DNA of 37,470 bases. It comes from a virus. The notes beneath the pieces are model-generated. The model worked only from the letters and a program-made list of their open reading frames with translations. It was not told the origin of the DNA and ran no database searches. A program made the position numbers and the translations under genes. The DNA is taken from IMG/VR virus record IMGVR_UViG_3300037635_003524, positions 1-37,470 of that record. One strand, given 5' to 3'. This document shows positions 7,774-15,370 of this stretch, one piece after another (the first letter of the stretch is position 1; each line of letters starts with the position of its first letter).

Positions 7774-8374
7774 TGTCGGTGTAGATGTAACGGACAACGC
7801 AAGCCCGGCACTAAAAAAAATGATTGCCTTACTAGATGGTAGGGAAATCTCTGAGTTGAATGAGGTTGGTGCAAGATCCGCAACAAGTGCTTCAATTGAT
7901 TATCATAGGGGCTTCAACAGTGAAAACGGTTGGAGGGGGTCAAATTACTTAGCGGGACCGGGGCGCAGATCAGGAGATTTTGCGCAAAATATAACGCTAG
8001 GGTGGAATTTTGTAACTGCGAGCAAACAAGGCGCAACGATTCGCAACAGTGCGCCATTTTACGCTCACAAAGTTACGGGCGGCACTATTACGCCCAAAAG
8101 GGCTAAAGCCCTAACGATCCCAATGGTCTCTGAAGCAGTCGGCAGAAGAGCGCGAGACTATGAATTAGCAACTGGGAATTTACTTTTTCGGGTAATGGGC
8201 AAAAAGGCGCTGTTTGAAAAGAAAGAAGGCGGTGGAATTCGCGCCGTTTATGCGCTAGTCAAACAGGTCACGCAAAAACCTTGGCCCGGAGCATTACCTG
8301 ATCAAGACTTGCTAGAAGATTCCTTTACTAAAGGATGGATGGGCGCATTTGCTGACAAAATTGAATCGTTATGA
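7766..8374 (+). CDS. Phage virion morphogenesis protein (Mu gpG-like)
   Basis: I chose the ATG at 7766, which overlaps the portal stop, giving 202 residues beginning MIDVGVDVTDNASPAL; an upstream start at 7688 would read deep into the portal gene. The product has features of the virion-morphogenesis/tail-completion family: N-terminal helix, RRSGDFAQNI near residue 70, IRNSAPFYAHKVTGGTI near 90, and YALVKQVTQKPWPGALP near 165. It is longer than the usual 150 or so residues. Expected role is in head completion or head-tail joining. It overlaps the following MuF gene by four bases. Confidence 0.72.
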   Translation: MIDVGVDVTDNASPALKKMIALLDGREISELNEVGARSATSASIDYHRGFNSENGWRGSNYLAGPGRRSGDFAQNITLGWNFVTASKQGATIRNSAPFYAHKVTGGTITPKRAKALTIPMVSEAVGRRARDYELATGNLLFRVMGKKALFEKKEGGGIRAVYALVKQVTQKPWPGALPDQDLLEDSFTKGWMGAFADKIESL

Positions 8375-9948
8375 TTACTAGACCACTTCCATTTGAGCAA
8401 GCTGTAAAGATGCTTGAGCGGCGGGCTGTTGTCCCGGCATCTCAATGGAATCCTGATCTTTGGCGAGGCTTTGAGAAAGAGGTCAATCAGAGATCGTTCT
8501 TTTCGGCTAACGTCGAAAATATGCGGTTTCTTAACCGTGCAAAGAAATTTATTTTAGACACTTTAGATCTAGCAACCAAGGAAGTCATTGACTCAGACGG
8601 TAAAACTGTGCGGATGTTGAGCGGAGGCGACCGGGCTACGTTTGTGAGAACAATGCGCGAGTTTATGATTCAAGAGTCGATGGTTTCCGGCGAAGAAGAA
8701 TTCTTTGATGTAGATCAAAAAGAAATCACTGACTTGCGCTCTGAAAACCGTTTAAGGCTCATCTATGAAACAAACCTGAGACAAGCTTATGGCTTTGGAC
8801 AATGGAAGCAGGGGCAATCTCCGGCAATTTTAAAAAGGTTTCCCGCTCAAAGATTTGTTCGTGATCGGATTGTCAGAGTCAAAAGGCCGCGCCACGCTCT
8901 AAGTGAGGGAGAAGTCAGGCTAAAATCAGACATTGAGTATTGGGGCAACTACCAGAACGATCCTAAAATTGGAGGCTTTGGCGTTCCTTGGGCTCCGTTT
9001 GGATTCAACAGCGGGATGGGCTTGCAAGACGTTGACAGGGAAGAAGCTATTGCTCTCGGTCTACCAGTCGAAGAGATTAAGCCAGACACAAAACGAGGTC
9101 TAAACTCAAAACTTGGGGCTCTTGTAAAAACTGCTGATCCTGATCTAAAACGCAAGCTATTGCTGAAGCTGCGAGGGTATGAAGCGCCAGACGCCGCCGA
9201 GAGAGGGCGCAGAGCTGCGCAAGGTCTACAGGTTGAGGATAAAGGAGACACTATCCAACTGATTACAGAAGACGAACCAGCTTCTGGAGGAAGTAACTTT
9301 GCTGACAAGCTAGTAAGCAAAAAGGGAGTTACCAAAAGGGTTGAGGCTATTAAACAAAGAACGTTGAAGGCAATCGAGAAAGTTCATGGTGATGGCCCTT
9401 TAGAGCAAATAGAATTCATTCAGACAAGAGCAAGAAGATATAGAGGTCAATACGTTTACAGTTTGTCTGGAGAAGCTTTAGAGATTAAGTTAAGTGGTAT
9501 TTCTGGAAATGAAATAACTACAGCGCATGAAATAGGGCATTGGGTTGATCATCAGGCTTTTAACACAAAAGAGCATAGATATGGCAGAAAGGAATTTTTA
9601 GAATTGTTTGGCAATGTTAAAGATTACAGATTCAGAAGCTCATATGGGTCATACGGTCCGGAATTTGCTGAATTTAGAAAAGCTTATGTAGAATCCGAAG
9701 GATATTCTAGGATTGAACAAGCAACAGCGCCTAGAGGATACAAAAAATACTTATTATCTATGCATGAAGGTTGGGCTAGGGCATATTCTCAATGGATTGC
9801 AGAACAAAGCGGCGACGAAGTAATGATTGCGGAAGCCAGAAAAAGAAACGATAAAGAGCTTGGCCACTGGAGCGATGAGGATTTTGCGCCCATATCAAAG
9901 GCAATCACAAACATATTCACTAAACGAGGATGGATGAGGAAGAGTTAG
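8371..9948 (+). CDS. MuF head protein fused to a zinc metallopeptidase domain
   Basis: Residues 1 to about 230 look like a MuF minor head protein (SENRLRLIYETNLRQAYGFGQW near 130, then EGEVRLKSDIEYWGNYQNDPKIGGFGVPWAPFGF in pieces near 190-215). After a linker comes an unrelated C-terminal domain with a textbook HExxH site, HEIGH at 386-390, and a candidate third zinc ligand Glu466 in MHEGWARAYSQW. Sampled GC falls from roughly 45-65% in the MuF/linker part to 32-38% after about base 9380, suggesting a separately acquired domain. MuF proteins enter the head, so the peptidase may be injected as an effector (inference). A small acidic gene overlaps its end. Confidence 0.78.
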   Translation: MITRPLPFEQAVKMLERRAVVPASQWNPDLWRGFEKEVNQRSFFSANVENMRFLNRAKKFILDTLDLATKEVIDSDGKTVRMLSGGDRATFVRTMREFMIQESMVSGEEEFFDVDQKEITDLRSENRLRLIYETNLRQAYGFGQWKQGQSPAILKRFPAQRFVRDRIVRVKRPRHALSEGEVRLKSDIEYWGNYQNDPKIGGFGVPWAPFGFNSGMGLQDVDREEAIALGLPVEEIKPDTKRGLNSKLGALVKTADPDLKRKLLLKLRGYEAPDAAERGRRAAQGLQVEDKGDTIQLITEDEPASGGSNFADKLVSKKGVTKRVEAIKQRTLKAIEKVHGDGPLEQIEFIQTRARRYRGQYVYSLSGEALEIKLSGISGNEITTAHEIGHWVDHQAFNTKEHRYGRKEFLELFGNVKDYRFRSSYGSYGPEFAEFRKAYVESEGYSRIEQATAPRGYKKYLLSMHEGWARAYSQWIAEQSGDEVMIAEARKRNDKELGHWSDEDFAPISKAITNIFTKRGWMRKS

Positions 9949-10124
9949 ATAAGGCAATGACTGAAATCTATGATGACTTTTTTGCTAAGGTCGTCGATTT
10001 TGAGTCCGCTGTTAATAAGCTTGTCGATTTAGGCGTATCTGAGGAAGATGCTAGATCTGGTTTAGCTTCTATGATGACGATCAACTTCACAATCATTGAT
10101 GATTTAGAATCGGGGACCAGATAA
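9930..10124 (+). CDS. Small acidic protein, candidate partner or immunity protein of MuF-peptidase
   Basis: This gene overlaps the 3' end of the MuF-peptidase gene by 19 bases in another frame and encodes 64 residues, of which many are Asp or Glu (MDEEELDKAMTEIYDDFF). It has no known motif, signal peptide or membrane segment. Small acidic proteins coupled to toxin-domain genes are often inhibitors, so an immunity or holding role is a testable guess; it may equally be an unrelated head-assembly factor. The last codons contain GGGGACCAG, a one-base variant of the phage's boundary motif. Confidence 0.6.
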   Translation: MDEEELDKAMTEIYDDFFAKVVDFESAVNKLVDLGVSEEDARSGLASMMTINFTIIDDLESGTR

Positions 10125-10153
10125 GAAGGTCGCCAGAAAAGAGCTTTTAGCCA

Positions 10154-11170
10154 TTGTCTAATGAAATGCTGATTTGCGCTCTTGATTACTCTTTGCCGGA
10201 AGAAGGGCAAGTTGCCTCAATCGTTTACATTCCAGAGGGATCTCACACAATTACGCCAAGCGTTAACGGGAAGCCCAAAAACGTTGAGATTAAAATGGAA
10301 GCCTATTACGGCGAAGAGGTTGCTGCAACGTTCCAGAGAGATCTAGAGCAAAGGCTTGCCGCTAACGTGCGCCCAGTGTTTGATTTTGATCACAACGACA
10401 AAGGCCCAGCCTCTGCGCTACCAAAACGCTTCTATTACGTTCAAGGTGAGGGGTTGATGGCCGAGATTGAATGGACTGGCGCAGGCCGCAAAGCAATCCA
10501 ATCAAAAGACTATTCGTATTTCTCCCCTACCTTCTTGCTTGGCAAGGATGGAGTGCCTGCCGGGTTACCAAAACGGGGACCACTAGGGGCGCTGGTCAAT
10601 GAACCAGCCTTTCGAGAGATTCCTCGTATAGCTGCATCCGAACAGGAAGCGGAAATAACTGATACAAGTAAAAAAATGTCTGATCTTATTCTTGCCGCTC
10701 TCTCAATTGAGCCGGAAACCGAAACCGCCGAGGCCGCCGCTGTTGCCGCCATCGAAGCCCTCAAGAGTGACGCCGAGACCGCTAAGGCTTCTCTTGCAGA
10801 AATCACAGAAGAGCGCGACGAGCTTCAAGCTAAAGCTGCCGAGGCTAACAAGTCCCGCGCTGAGTCACTTGTCAAAGCTGCCGTCTCTGAAGGCCGCATT
10901 GCTCCAAAAGACGAGGACACCAAAACCAAGTTTATCGAAAAGATTGAAGCAGGGGATGACTTTGCTGAAGAGATCCTTTCCAAGCTGCCAAAAATTCACG
11001 CCGGACTTGAAGAGTCGATTGTTAAAGCAAGCGGAGAAAAGACTGGTAGCTCAGAAGTCAGAATTGAAGCCGCTATGGCAAAAGCTTCTGACCAATGTGG
11101 CGACAACGCTTCTTTCGACGTCAAATGGGAGCTTGCTGCTCAAATCGACCCCGAAGCCTTTGGCCTCTAA
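10154..11170 (+). CDS. Head maturation protease/scaffold, Mu I-like
   Basis: Residues 1 to about 165 resemble the Mu I-type prohead protease: VFDFDHNDKGPAS near residue 75 (with the conserved His), GLMAEIEWTGAGRKAI, KDYSYFSPTF and LGALVNEPAF. The rest is alanine/glutamate-rich and helical, as expected for a scaffold. In Mu the C-terminal half is also made separately from an internal start. The start is a TTG at 10154, with an in-frame ATG at 10166 as the alternative. It lies directly before the decoration and capsid genes. The boundary nonamer GGGGACCAC occurs inside the gene at 10575. Confidence 0.82.
   Translation: MSNEMLICALDYSLPEEGQVASIVYIPEGSHTITPSVNGKPKNVEIKMEAYYGEEVAATFQRDLEQRLAANVRPVFDFDHNDKGPASALPKRFYYVQGEGLMAEIEWTGAGRKAIQSKDYSYFSPTFLLGKDGVPAGLPKRGPLGALVNEPAFREIPRIAASEQEAEITDTSKKMSDLILAALSIEPETETAEAAAVAAIEALKSDAETAKASLAEITEERDELQAKAAEANKSRAESLVKAAVSEGRIAPKDEDTKTKFIEKIEAGDDFAEEILSKLPKIHAGLEESIVKASGEKTGSSEVRIEAAMAKASDQCGDNASFDVKWELAAQIDPEAFGL
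10676..11170 (+). CDS. Possible internally initiated scaffold protein (Mu Z-like)
   Basis: An in-frame ATG at codon 175 of the protease gene follows an A-run (AAGTAAAAAA), the same kind of A-rich leader found before the decoration and capsid genes. It lies exactly where the protease domain ends and the helical scaffold begins. Initiation here would give a 164-residue alanine/glutamate-rich protein equivalent to Mu Z, which is known to be produced from within gene I. Nested initiation is inferred, not shown. Confidence 0.4.
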   Translation: MSDLILAALSIEPETETAEAAAVAAIEALKSDAETAKASLAEITEERDELQAKAAEANKSRAESLVKAAVSEGRIAPKDEDTKTKFIEKIEAGDDFAEEILSKLPKIHAGLEESIVKASGEKTGSSEVRIEAAMAKASDQCGDNASFDVKWELAAQIDPEAFGL

Positions 11171-11202
11171 ACTCTATTTAAGAACTAAAACTAAAAAATA
11201 TT

Positions 11203-11580
11203 ATGCCCCTCGCAAATGATGGCCCAATCTTGGCCTTTGATAACGGAGCTTCCGCAATTGCCCAAGGCAAGGTTGTGAAGCTTTCTGCCGGAAAAACTGT
11301 TGTAACTGCTGCCAACACTGATGTGGCTTTTGGAGTAATTACAGAAGACGCTTCTGCTGATGGTCAAGCTGCTGTTGCAGTTGCTGGATCTGGTGCAGTT
11401 GTTCTCGTTGAAGCTCACGGTGTTGTTGCACTTGGAGCTGACCTAATGCCCGCCGCCGCTGGTCGCGCTGCAACTGCAACAAGTGGTAAGCACGTTTTAG
11501 GTGTTGCTCTTGAAGCAGCAACCGCACAAGGCGCTCTAATCAAAGTTGTTCTCGGACAAAGCAACAAGCCCACAGCTTAA
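11203..11580 (+). CDS. Capsid decoration protein, DUF2190
   Basis: The 125-residue alanine/valine/glycine-rich product, beginning MPLANDGPILAFDNGAS, fits the DUF2190 family, whose members lie just before the major capsid gene in Mu-type heads. The pattern of short beta strands (GKVVKLSAGKTVVTAAN, FGVITEDAS, AVVLVEAHGVVAL) and the C-terminal VLGVALEAATAQGALIKVV is typical. Such proteins are thought to coat or stabilise the capsid surface. The leader before ATG is A-rich with no Shine-Dalgarno sequence. Confidence 0.8.
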   Translation: MPLANDGPILAFDNGASAIAQGKVVKLSAGKTVVTAANTDVAFGVITEDASADGQAAVAVAGSGAVVLVEAHGVVALGADLMPAAAGRAATATSGKHVLGVALEAATAQGALIKVVLGQSNKPTA

Positions 11581-11610
11581 TTCTAAGGTAAAATCTGACT
11601 AAATAAAAAA

Positions 11611-12516
11611 ATGGCTACTTCCGCAAATATCTCAGTCTTGAACCAGTTCGCTAAAGGACTCTTCCAAGACACCTCCAGCCCAGTCGCTGATTTCCTCGCC
11701 CCAGTCGTTCCAACCGGAGCCGCTGAGTTTTCGATCATTGACTACGGACAACGTTCCGGCTTCCAGACTCCAGATGCACGCCGCGCAATCGGTGGTGACT
11801 CTTCCGCTGTTGTAACTGACGGTGAGCGCATCAACGTGAGCCTTCAGCCTTACGCTCTGCATGACATGATCGACAATCACGAGCTTGACCGCGCCACCAC
11901 TGGCGAAGGTTCTCGCATCCTTCGTGAGGCTCGCGTCCGCAACCTTGTTTCTCAGGCTGGCAACTCTCGCCTTAATGAGACCCTCACCACTCTGCGCGCT
12001 GGCGTTTCTGCTGCTGCTCAGACTTGGGGATCATCAACTGACGTGATCAGCGCAATTGATGAGAAGATGAAAGAGATCGCTGACTCGATCGGTCTCCTTC
12101 CTAACCGTGTTGTTTTCAACCTTGGCGCATGGGAGGCATTCAAAAACAGCCCATCTGTAATTGATCGCTACCCCGGTTCTGTGACCGCTGCTCCTCAGAT
12201 TGGTGGAATCGGATCTCTCTTCTTGAACCCAGACACTCAGTGCATGATGTCCACGTCTGTGTTTGATTCTAAGATTCGCCAGACCAGTGCAAAAGCTAAC
12301 GCTCTCACTTCTGACGTTTGGATCTACTACTCAAGCGATTCGGTTGATATGTTCGACCCTTCTGCATTCAAGACCTTCCGGGTTCGTAACAACCCATTTG
12401 GTGGGGTTCGCGTTGTCCAGAAAGACTTCGGTGAGAAAGTAATCACTGAGTGGACTGAGGCCGCATTCGTTAACAACGCTGCTGCCGCTGCCCGTCTTGA
12501 CGTAACTGTTTCCTAA
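11611..12516 (+). CDS. Major capsid protein
   Basis: The 301-residue product lies between the decoration gene and a terminator, the usual place of the capsid gene in Mu-type heads. Recognisable stretches are GERINVSLQPYALHDMIDNHEL near residue 90, a central LPNRVVFNLGAWEAFKNSP, and the C-terminal FRVRNNPFGGVRVVQKDFGEKVITEW. It should have the HK97 fold and build the icosahedral shell. No N-terminal delta domain is evident; scaffolding is probably supplied by the I/Z-type gene. The start follows an A-rich leader (AAATAAAAAA). Confidence 0.88.
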   Translation: MATSANISVLNQFAKGLFQDTSSPVADFLAPVVPTGAAEFSIIDYGQRSGFQTPDARRAIGGDSSAVVTDGERINVSLQPYALHDMIDNHELDRATTGEGSRILREARVRNLVSQAGNSRLNETLTTLRAGVSAAAQTWGSSTDVISAIDEKMKEIADSIGLLPNRVVFNLGAWEAFKNSPSVIDRYPGSVTAAPQIGGIGSLFLNPDTQCMMSTSVFDSKIRQTSAKANALTSDVWIYYSSDSVDMFDPSAFKTFRVRNNPFGGVRVVQKDFGEKVITEWTEAAFVNNAAAAARLDVTVS

Positions 12517-12534
12517 CATCCGTTTTGATTCTTT

Positions 12535-12574
12535 ACCCTCTTCCTGTGTGTTGTGCAGGGAGGGGGTTTTTTTT
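12535..12574 (+). terminator. Rho-independent terminator after the capsid gene
   Basis: ACCCTCTTCCTG and CAGGGAGGGGGT form an imperfect stem around the loop TGTGTTGTG, followed by eight T residues. It lies 18 bases after the capsid stop and would end the rightward head transcript. Confidence 0.8.
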
Positions 12575-12658
12575 GATTGCCACACAATAAAAATCATGTT
12601 TAATCTCTTCTGTCTTCTCTGGATCTGTGTTCATAGTAGTGTGTAGTAATAACGGAAG

Positions 12659-12687
12659 CCCTCGGCCTTAATTGGTCGGGGGTTTTT
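12659..12687 (+). terminator. Second rho-independent terminator after the head genes
   Basis: CCCTCGGCC and GGTCGGGGG (one G-U and one mismatch-like pair) enclose the loop TTAATT and are followed by five T residues. It is the second terminator in the 199-base gap after the capsid gene. The roughly 85 bases between the two hold no gene I can support. Confidence 0.7.
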
Positions 12688-12715
12688 GTTAGCTACTAGA
12701 TGAGTGCCTTTTATC

Positions 12716-13006
12716 ATGGCCATTCCTAAATCAGTAACAATTGCAGGGCATCGCATTGCCATCAAAAGGCAGGCGCTGGATGATTGTTATGGCCAGTATC
12801 GGCACGACGAGCGCATCATTTTGCTTAACTCTAGCATTGCCGGGAAAGAGTTAGCTTTAACCTTGCGCCATGAAATGGTTGAAGCCTCTCTGCTGCTTTC
12901 TGGGGTTGGTTGGTGTGACAGGTATGAACAAGAGGCCGTTGTCCGGTGTATGGACGAGGTGTTTTTCCCGGCTTGGGAAAGGACGCGCAAAAAACTAAAA
13001 TTATGA
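12716..13006 (+). CDS. Small zincin-like protein with HEMVE motif, unknown function
   Basis: I chose the ATG at 12716 (MAIPKSVTIAGHRIAIK) over a GTG at 12704. The 96-residue product has a helix LTLRHEMVEASLL resembling the zinc-binding helix of small phage zincins (HExxH), but the second histidine is glutamate. The C-terminus reads EQEAVVRCMDEVFFPAWERTRKK. Similar small proteins occur in phage accessory regions, sometimes called ImmA/IrrE-like; I cannot confirm activity. The stop overlaps the next start (ATGA). Confidence 0.6.
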   Translation: MAIPKSVTIAGHRIAIKRQALDDCYGQYRHDERIILLNSSIAGKELALTLRHEMVEASLLLSGVGWCDRYEQEAVVRCMDEVFFPAWERTRKKLKL

Positions 13007-14139
13007 AAGTTCCAAGATTAAGACTCAGCGAAAACGAATACACGTTAATAAAGCAGCTTAGAGAAAAAGGTGTTGCAACCGAGCTTGTCAATCAATGCGA
13101 CGAGGCCGGGCTACCATTGTCTAATGTAAAGCATTTTTGGTATAAGAGTGAGAAGTTTTCGATCTTCAGCAAGACAGACGGGTTACAGCTAGAAGATGTA
13201 TTCGATCCCATCATCAAGGACGTTCAAAGGTATTCGCCAAAAATGCGCAAAATTAAGCGCGCAAAGGTCAAAAACCCGCACTGTTTGATTTTAGACCCGG
13301 CTGATATTCATGTCGGTAAATATGCGACTAACTCCGAGGCCGGGGAATCCTACGACATCAAAAAAGCGGTCTCAATCGTAGACACCGGGATTGACTCGCT
13401 AATTCAGAAAGCAAGCGGGTTCCCATTGGATAAGATTATCTTTGTGATCGGCAATGATTGCTTGCACATAGACAGCCCTAGAAACACCACTACGGCAGGC
13501 ACGGGGGTCGATGTCAGTGGAAGCTGGCACGAGGCTTTCTTGGCCGCTAAGGATATGTATGTGCGCGCAATTGAGAAGTGCCTCCCTTTGGCTGATGTCG
13601 AAATTATTTTTTGCCCTTCAAATCACGACTTCATGAGTGGTTTTATGCTCGCCCACACCATTAAGGCATATTTCCGCAAAAGTAAAAACATCACCTTTGA
13701 CGTTTCTATCGCTCATCGCAAATACACAGCGTACGGCAAGAACCTCCTAAGCTTCTCTCACGGCGATGGCGCTAAGATGGCAGACACGCCTTTGCTAATG
13801 GCTACGGAACGGCCTGAGATGTGGAGCAATAGCGTTCACCGATACATTTACCTCCATCACATTCATCACAAACAAACGGCGAAGTTCATGATTTCTGGAA
13901 AAGATCTGATTGGCGTCACTTGCGAATACTTGCGCAGCCCGTCAGCGAGTGACGCATGGCACGCCAAGTCTGGCTATAGGAGCCCTAAAGCGGTCGAGGC
14001 GTTTGTGCATTCATACGATCACGGTCAGGTTGCTAGACTGACACATTTTATTGAGCCGGATGCAAAGGTCTGCAAATGCGGAGCGCATCTTTATAACAAT
14101 TACACGCACGGCTGGATTTGCCCTCGCTGTGATGAGTAG
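13003..14139 (+). CDS. Calcineurin-like metallophosphoesterase
   Basis: I chose the ATG at 13003, overlapping the previous stop and preceded by the A-rich leader AAAACTAAAATT; 378 residues result. Metallophosphoesterase motifs appear in order: D101-I-H103, GND at 150-152, PSNHD at 205-209, SHGD at 252-255, and HHIHH at 285-289. A C-terminal zinc ribbon, CKCGAH...CPRC, closes the protein. Relatives in phages are often miscalled oxidoreductases. It probably acts on nucleic acid or a phosphorylated metabolite; the substrate is unknown. The short N-terminal region looks like a helix-rich DNA-binding or adapter segment (inference). Confidence 0.82.
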   Translation: MKVPRLRLSENEYTLIKQLREKGVATELVNQCDEAGLPLSNVKHFWYKSEKFSIFSKTDGLQLEDVFDPIIKDVQRYSPKMRKIKRAKVKNPHCLILDPADIHVGKYATNSEAGESYDIKKAVSIVDTGIDSLIQKASGFPLDKIIFVIGNDCLHIDSPRNTTTAGTGVDVSGSWHEAFLAAKDMYVRAIEKCLPLADVEIIFCPSNHDFMSGFMLAHTIKAYFRKSKNITFDVSIAHRKYTAYGKNLLSFSHGDGAKMADTPLLMATERPEMWSNSVHRYIYLHHIHHKQTAKFMISGKDLIGVTCEYLRSPSASDAWHAKSGYRSPKAVEAFVHSYDHGQVARLTHFIEPDAKVCKCGAHLYNNYTHGWICPRCDE

Positions 14140-14143
14140 ACAC

Positions 14144-14174
14144 AAAAAAAGAGCGGAGCAATTAAGCCCCGCCC
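14144..14174 (-). terminator. Rho-independent terminator for the leftward gene at 14195
   Basis: Read leftward, GGGCGGGGC and GCTCCGCTC pair (with G-U pairs) around TTAATT and are followed by seven T residues. It lies 20 bases beyond the stop of the leftward 78-residue gene, making that gene a single-gene transcription unit. Confidence 0.75.
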
Positions 14175-14194
14175 TTGCGGTTAAGGTGAAGATG

Positions 14195-14431
14195 CTATTC
14201 GTTTGGAAGTACAGAAAATGGAACTGAACAGCCGTTAAGCTCCATGTCATACTTTTGTAAATCATAAACAATGTTTAACACATCATTAATGTTTACAAGT
14301 CGGTTCCCATTGTGAAGCATCACATTGCGATCAACTATAGATTGGACTCTTTGCGCAATTTCACGGCTCCGGTTATAACTTTCGTTCATCGCGGAGGCAT
14401 CTTTGTCTACTTTGGTTTTTTGTGTTTTCAT
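14195..14431 (-). CDS. Small charged protein, possible regulator
   Basis: The ATG at 14431 was chosen (MKTQKTKVDKDASAMNESYN); upstream in-frame codons read hydrophobic sequence unlike the rest. The 78-residue product is mostly helical with many charged residues and has no motif I recognise. It stands alone on the minus strand, with its own promoter-like element at 14517-14544 and terminator at 14144-14174. That layout resembles an independently expressed accessory (moron) or regulatory gene. The promoter shares its core with elements at 28121 and 29010. Confidence 0.6.
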   Translation of the reverse strand: MKTQKTKVDKDASAMNESYNRSREIAQRVQSIVDRNVMLHNGNRLVNINDVLNIVYDLQKYDMELNGCSVPFSVLPNE

Positions 14432-14730
14432 AATAATAACTTTGTAAAAATCAAACTCAAATAGGGCTGTCAAAGAACGGTTGTCGCATTGGTCTAGGAC
14501 TCAATTGCTTAAACGCAGTTTACAAAACCCATGATTAATGTCAACACCTTTTTTCTAGAGGGGTTTAAAAAGGTTAAATCAATATCGATCAAACAGACTA
14601 GTTTTTTGCTAATTTAGGCCACTTGATAAAAATGCGCTAAAACATTCGATTTGTCTTGTGGCATACACCAAAAACGTGTATTGCTTATCTGTCGGCAGGA
14701 AAAAGCCTGCTGCTAACTACCAAAACTACT
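14432..14730. other. Intergenic region between divergent small genes
   Basis: These 299 bases separate the leftward 78-residue gene from the rightward 132-residue gene. They hold the leftward promoter candidate at 14517-14544, an AT-rich centre around 14550-14640, and a small hairpin at 14695-14710 (GCAGG, loop, CCTGC) in the leader of the rightward gene. I saw no convincing ORF, tRNA or tandem repeat, and no clear rightward promoter. Confidence 0.6.
14517..14544 (-). promoter_or_regulatory. Leftward sigma-70-like promoter
   Basis: Read leftward, a perfect TTGACA (14544-14539) is separated by 16 bases from TAAACT (14522-14517), matching four of six -10 positions. It points toward the gene starting at 14431. 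The bases after the -35 box read TTAATCATG, close to the TTAATCAAG in the element at 28121, so the same factor may act on both. Confidence 0.5.
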
Positions 14731-15129
14731 ATGAAACCAATAAAAACCAACGAAGAAGCCCAAGCCAAACTCGACTCCGAAATCTTAAAAGTAAAAGCTG
14801 AGATTGCAGGATTAGAAGACAAGCTTGGTATCGTAGATGAAGCCGAAGAGCTTGAAGTCGAGGATTGCCCTTTAATGAGTAGGACTCCAAGACAGTGGAA
14901 GATTTCACAGCTTCAACACGCTTGCAGGTCATTGAAATGGCTGAACAACACAAAGAAAGCAGAACTAATTTTCCCAGACGGAAAATATCTGATGGTTCCA
15001 AAAGGGACTAAAGTTTTATCACCTAGCGGATTCCACCCGGATGAAAAAGTCTTCCTTAAGCCCGAACAAGGATGTCTTGTTGATGTTCTTCCCCGTTCAT
15101 CTAATATGGGATACCACGATTTTACCTAA
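14731..15129 (+). CDS. Hypothetical protein with N-terminal coiled coil
   Basis: The ATG at 14731 was chosen because it follows the A-rich leader CCAAAACTACT; an upstream start at 14656 would add an unlikely leader. The 132-residue product starts with a charged helix (about residues 5-45, EEAQAKLDSEILKVKAEI) and ends with a compact beta-rich part (KAELIFPDGKYLMVPKGTKVL). I do not recognise the family. One base after its stop begins another small gene, so the two are probably co-transcribed. Confidence 0.6.
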   Translation: MKPIKTNEEAQAKLDSEILKVKAEIAGLEDKLGIVDEAEELEVEDCPLMSRTPRQWKISQLQHACRSLKWLNNTKKAELIFPDGKYLMVPKGTKVLSPSGFHPDEKVFLKPEQGCLVDVLPRSSNMGYHDFT

Positions 15130-15130
15130 T

Positions 15131-15370
15131 ATGAGATCTCGCATTAATAGAGCCATTAGCCACCTCGGTCTTGAGATCGCAGGTGGTGGCCGCGATGGGG
15201 TGTTCTACTTTGTAGACATTGCCAGTAATAGAGCCCTTGAGGCAAATTCGGTGTACGTCTCAGCAATGAGCCATCTGTCTGTGTCTGAGTGGCGCGAAGA
15301 GGCTGAGGTTGCCCTAAAGGATGATAAGGCTATCAGAGCTGGCTCGCTCAAGCCTTGTTACTGGTGTTGA
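15131..15370 (+). CDS. Small phage protein, unknown function
   Basis: The ATG at 15131 lies directly after the previous stop, giving 79 residues (MRSRINRAISHLGLEIAGG). The pattern INRAI.HLGLEI.GGRDGVFYFVD, then EANSVYV and LSVSEWREEAE, resembles a short conserved protein often seen in phage accessory regions, with no known role. Its 3' end overlaps the end of the convergent tail hub gene by 57 bases. No terminator separates the two converging transcripts. Confidence 0.6.
   Translation: MRSRINRAISHLGLEIAGGGRDGVFYFVDIASNRALEANSVYVSAMSHLSVSEWREEAEVALKDDKAIRAGSLKPCYWC

Noticed and set aside
6046-12516. Mu-like transposable phage
   Set aside because: Head proteins are Mu-type, but no MuA/MuB transposase, sheath or Mu-type ends are seen.
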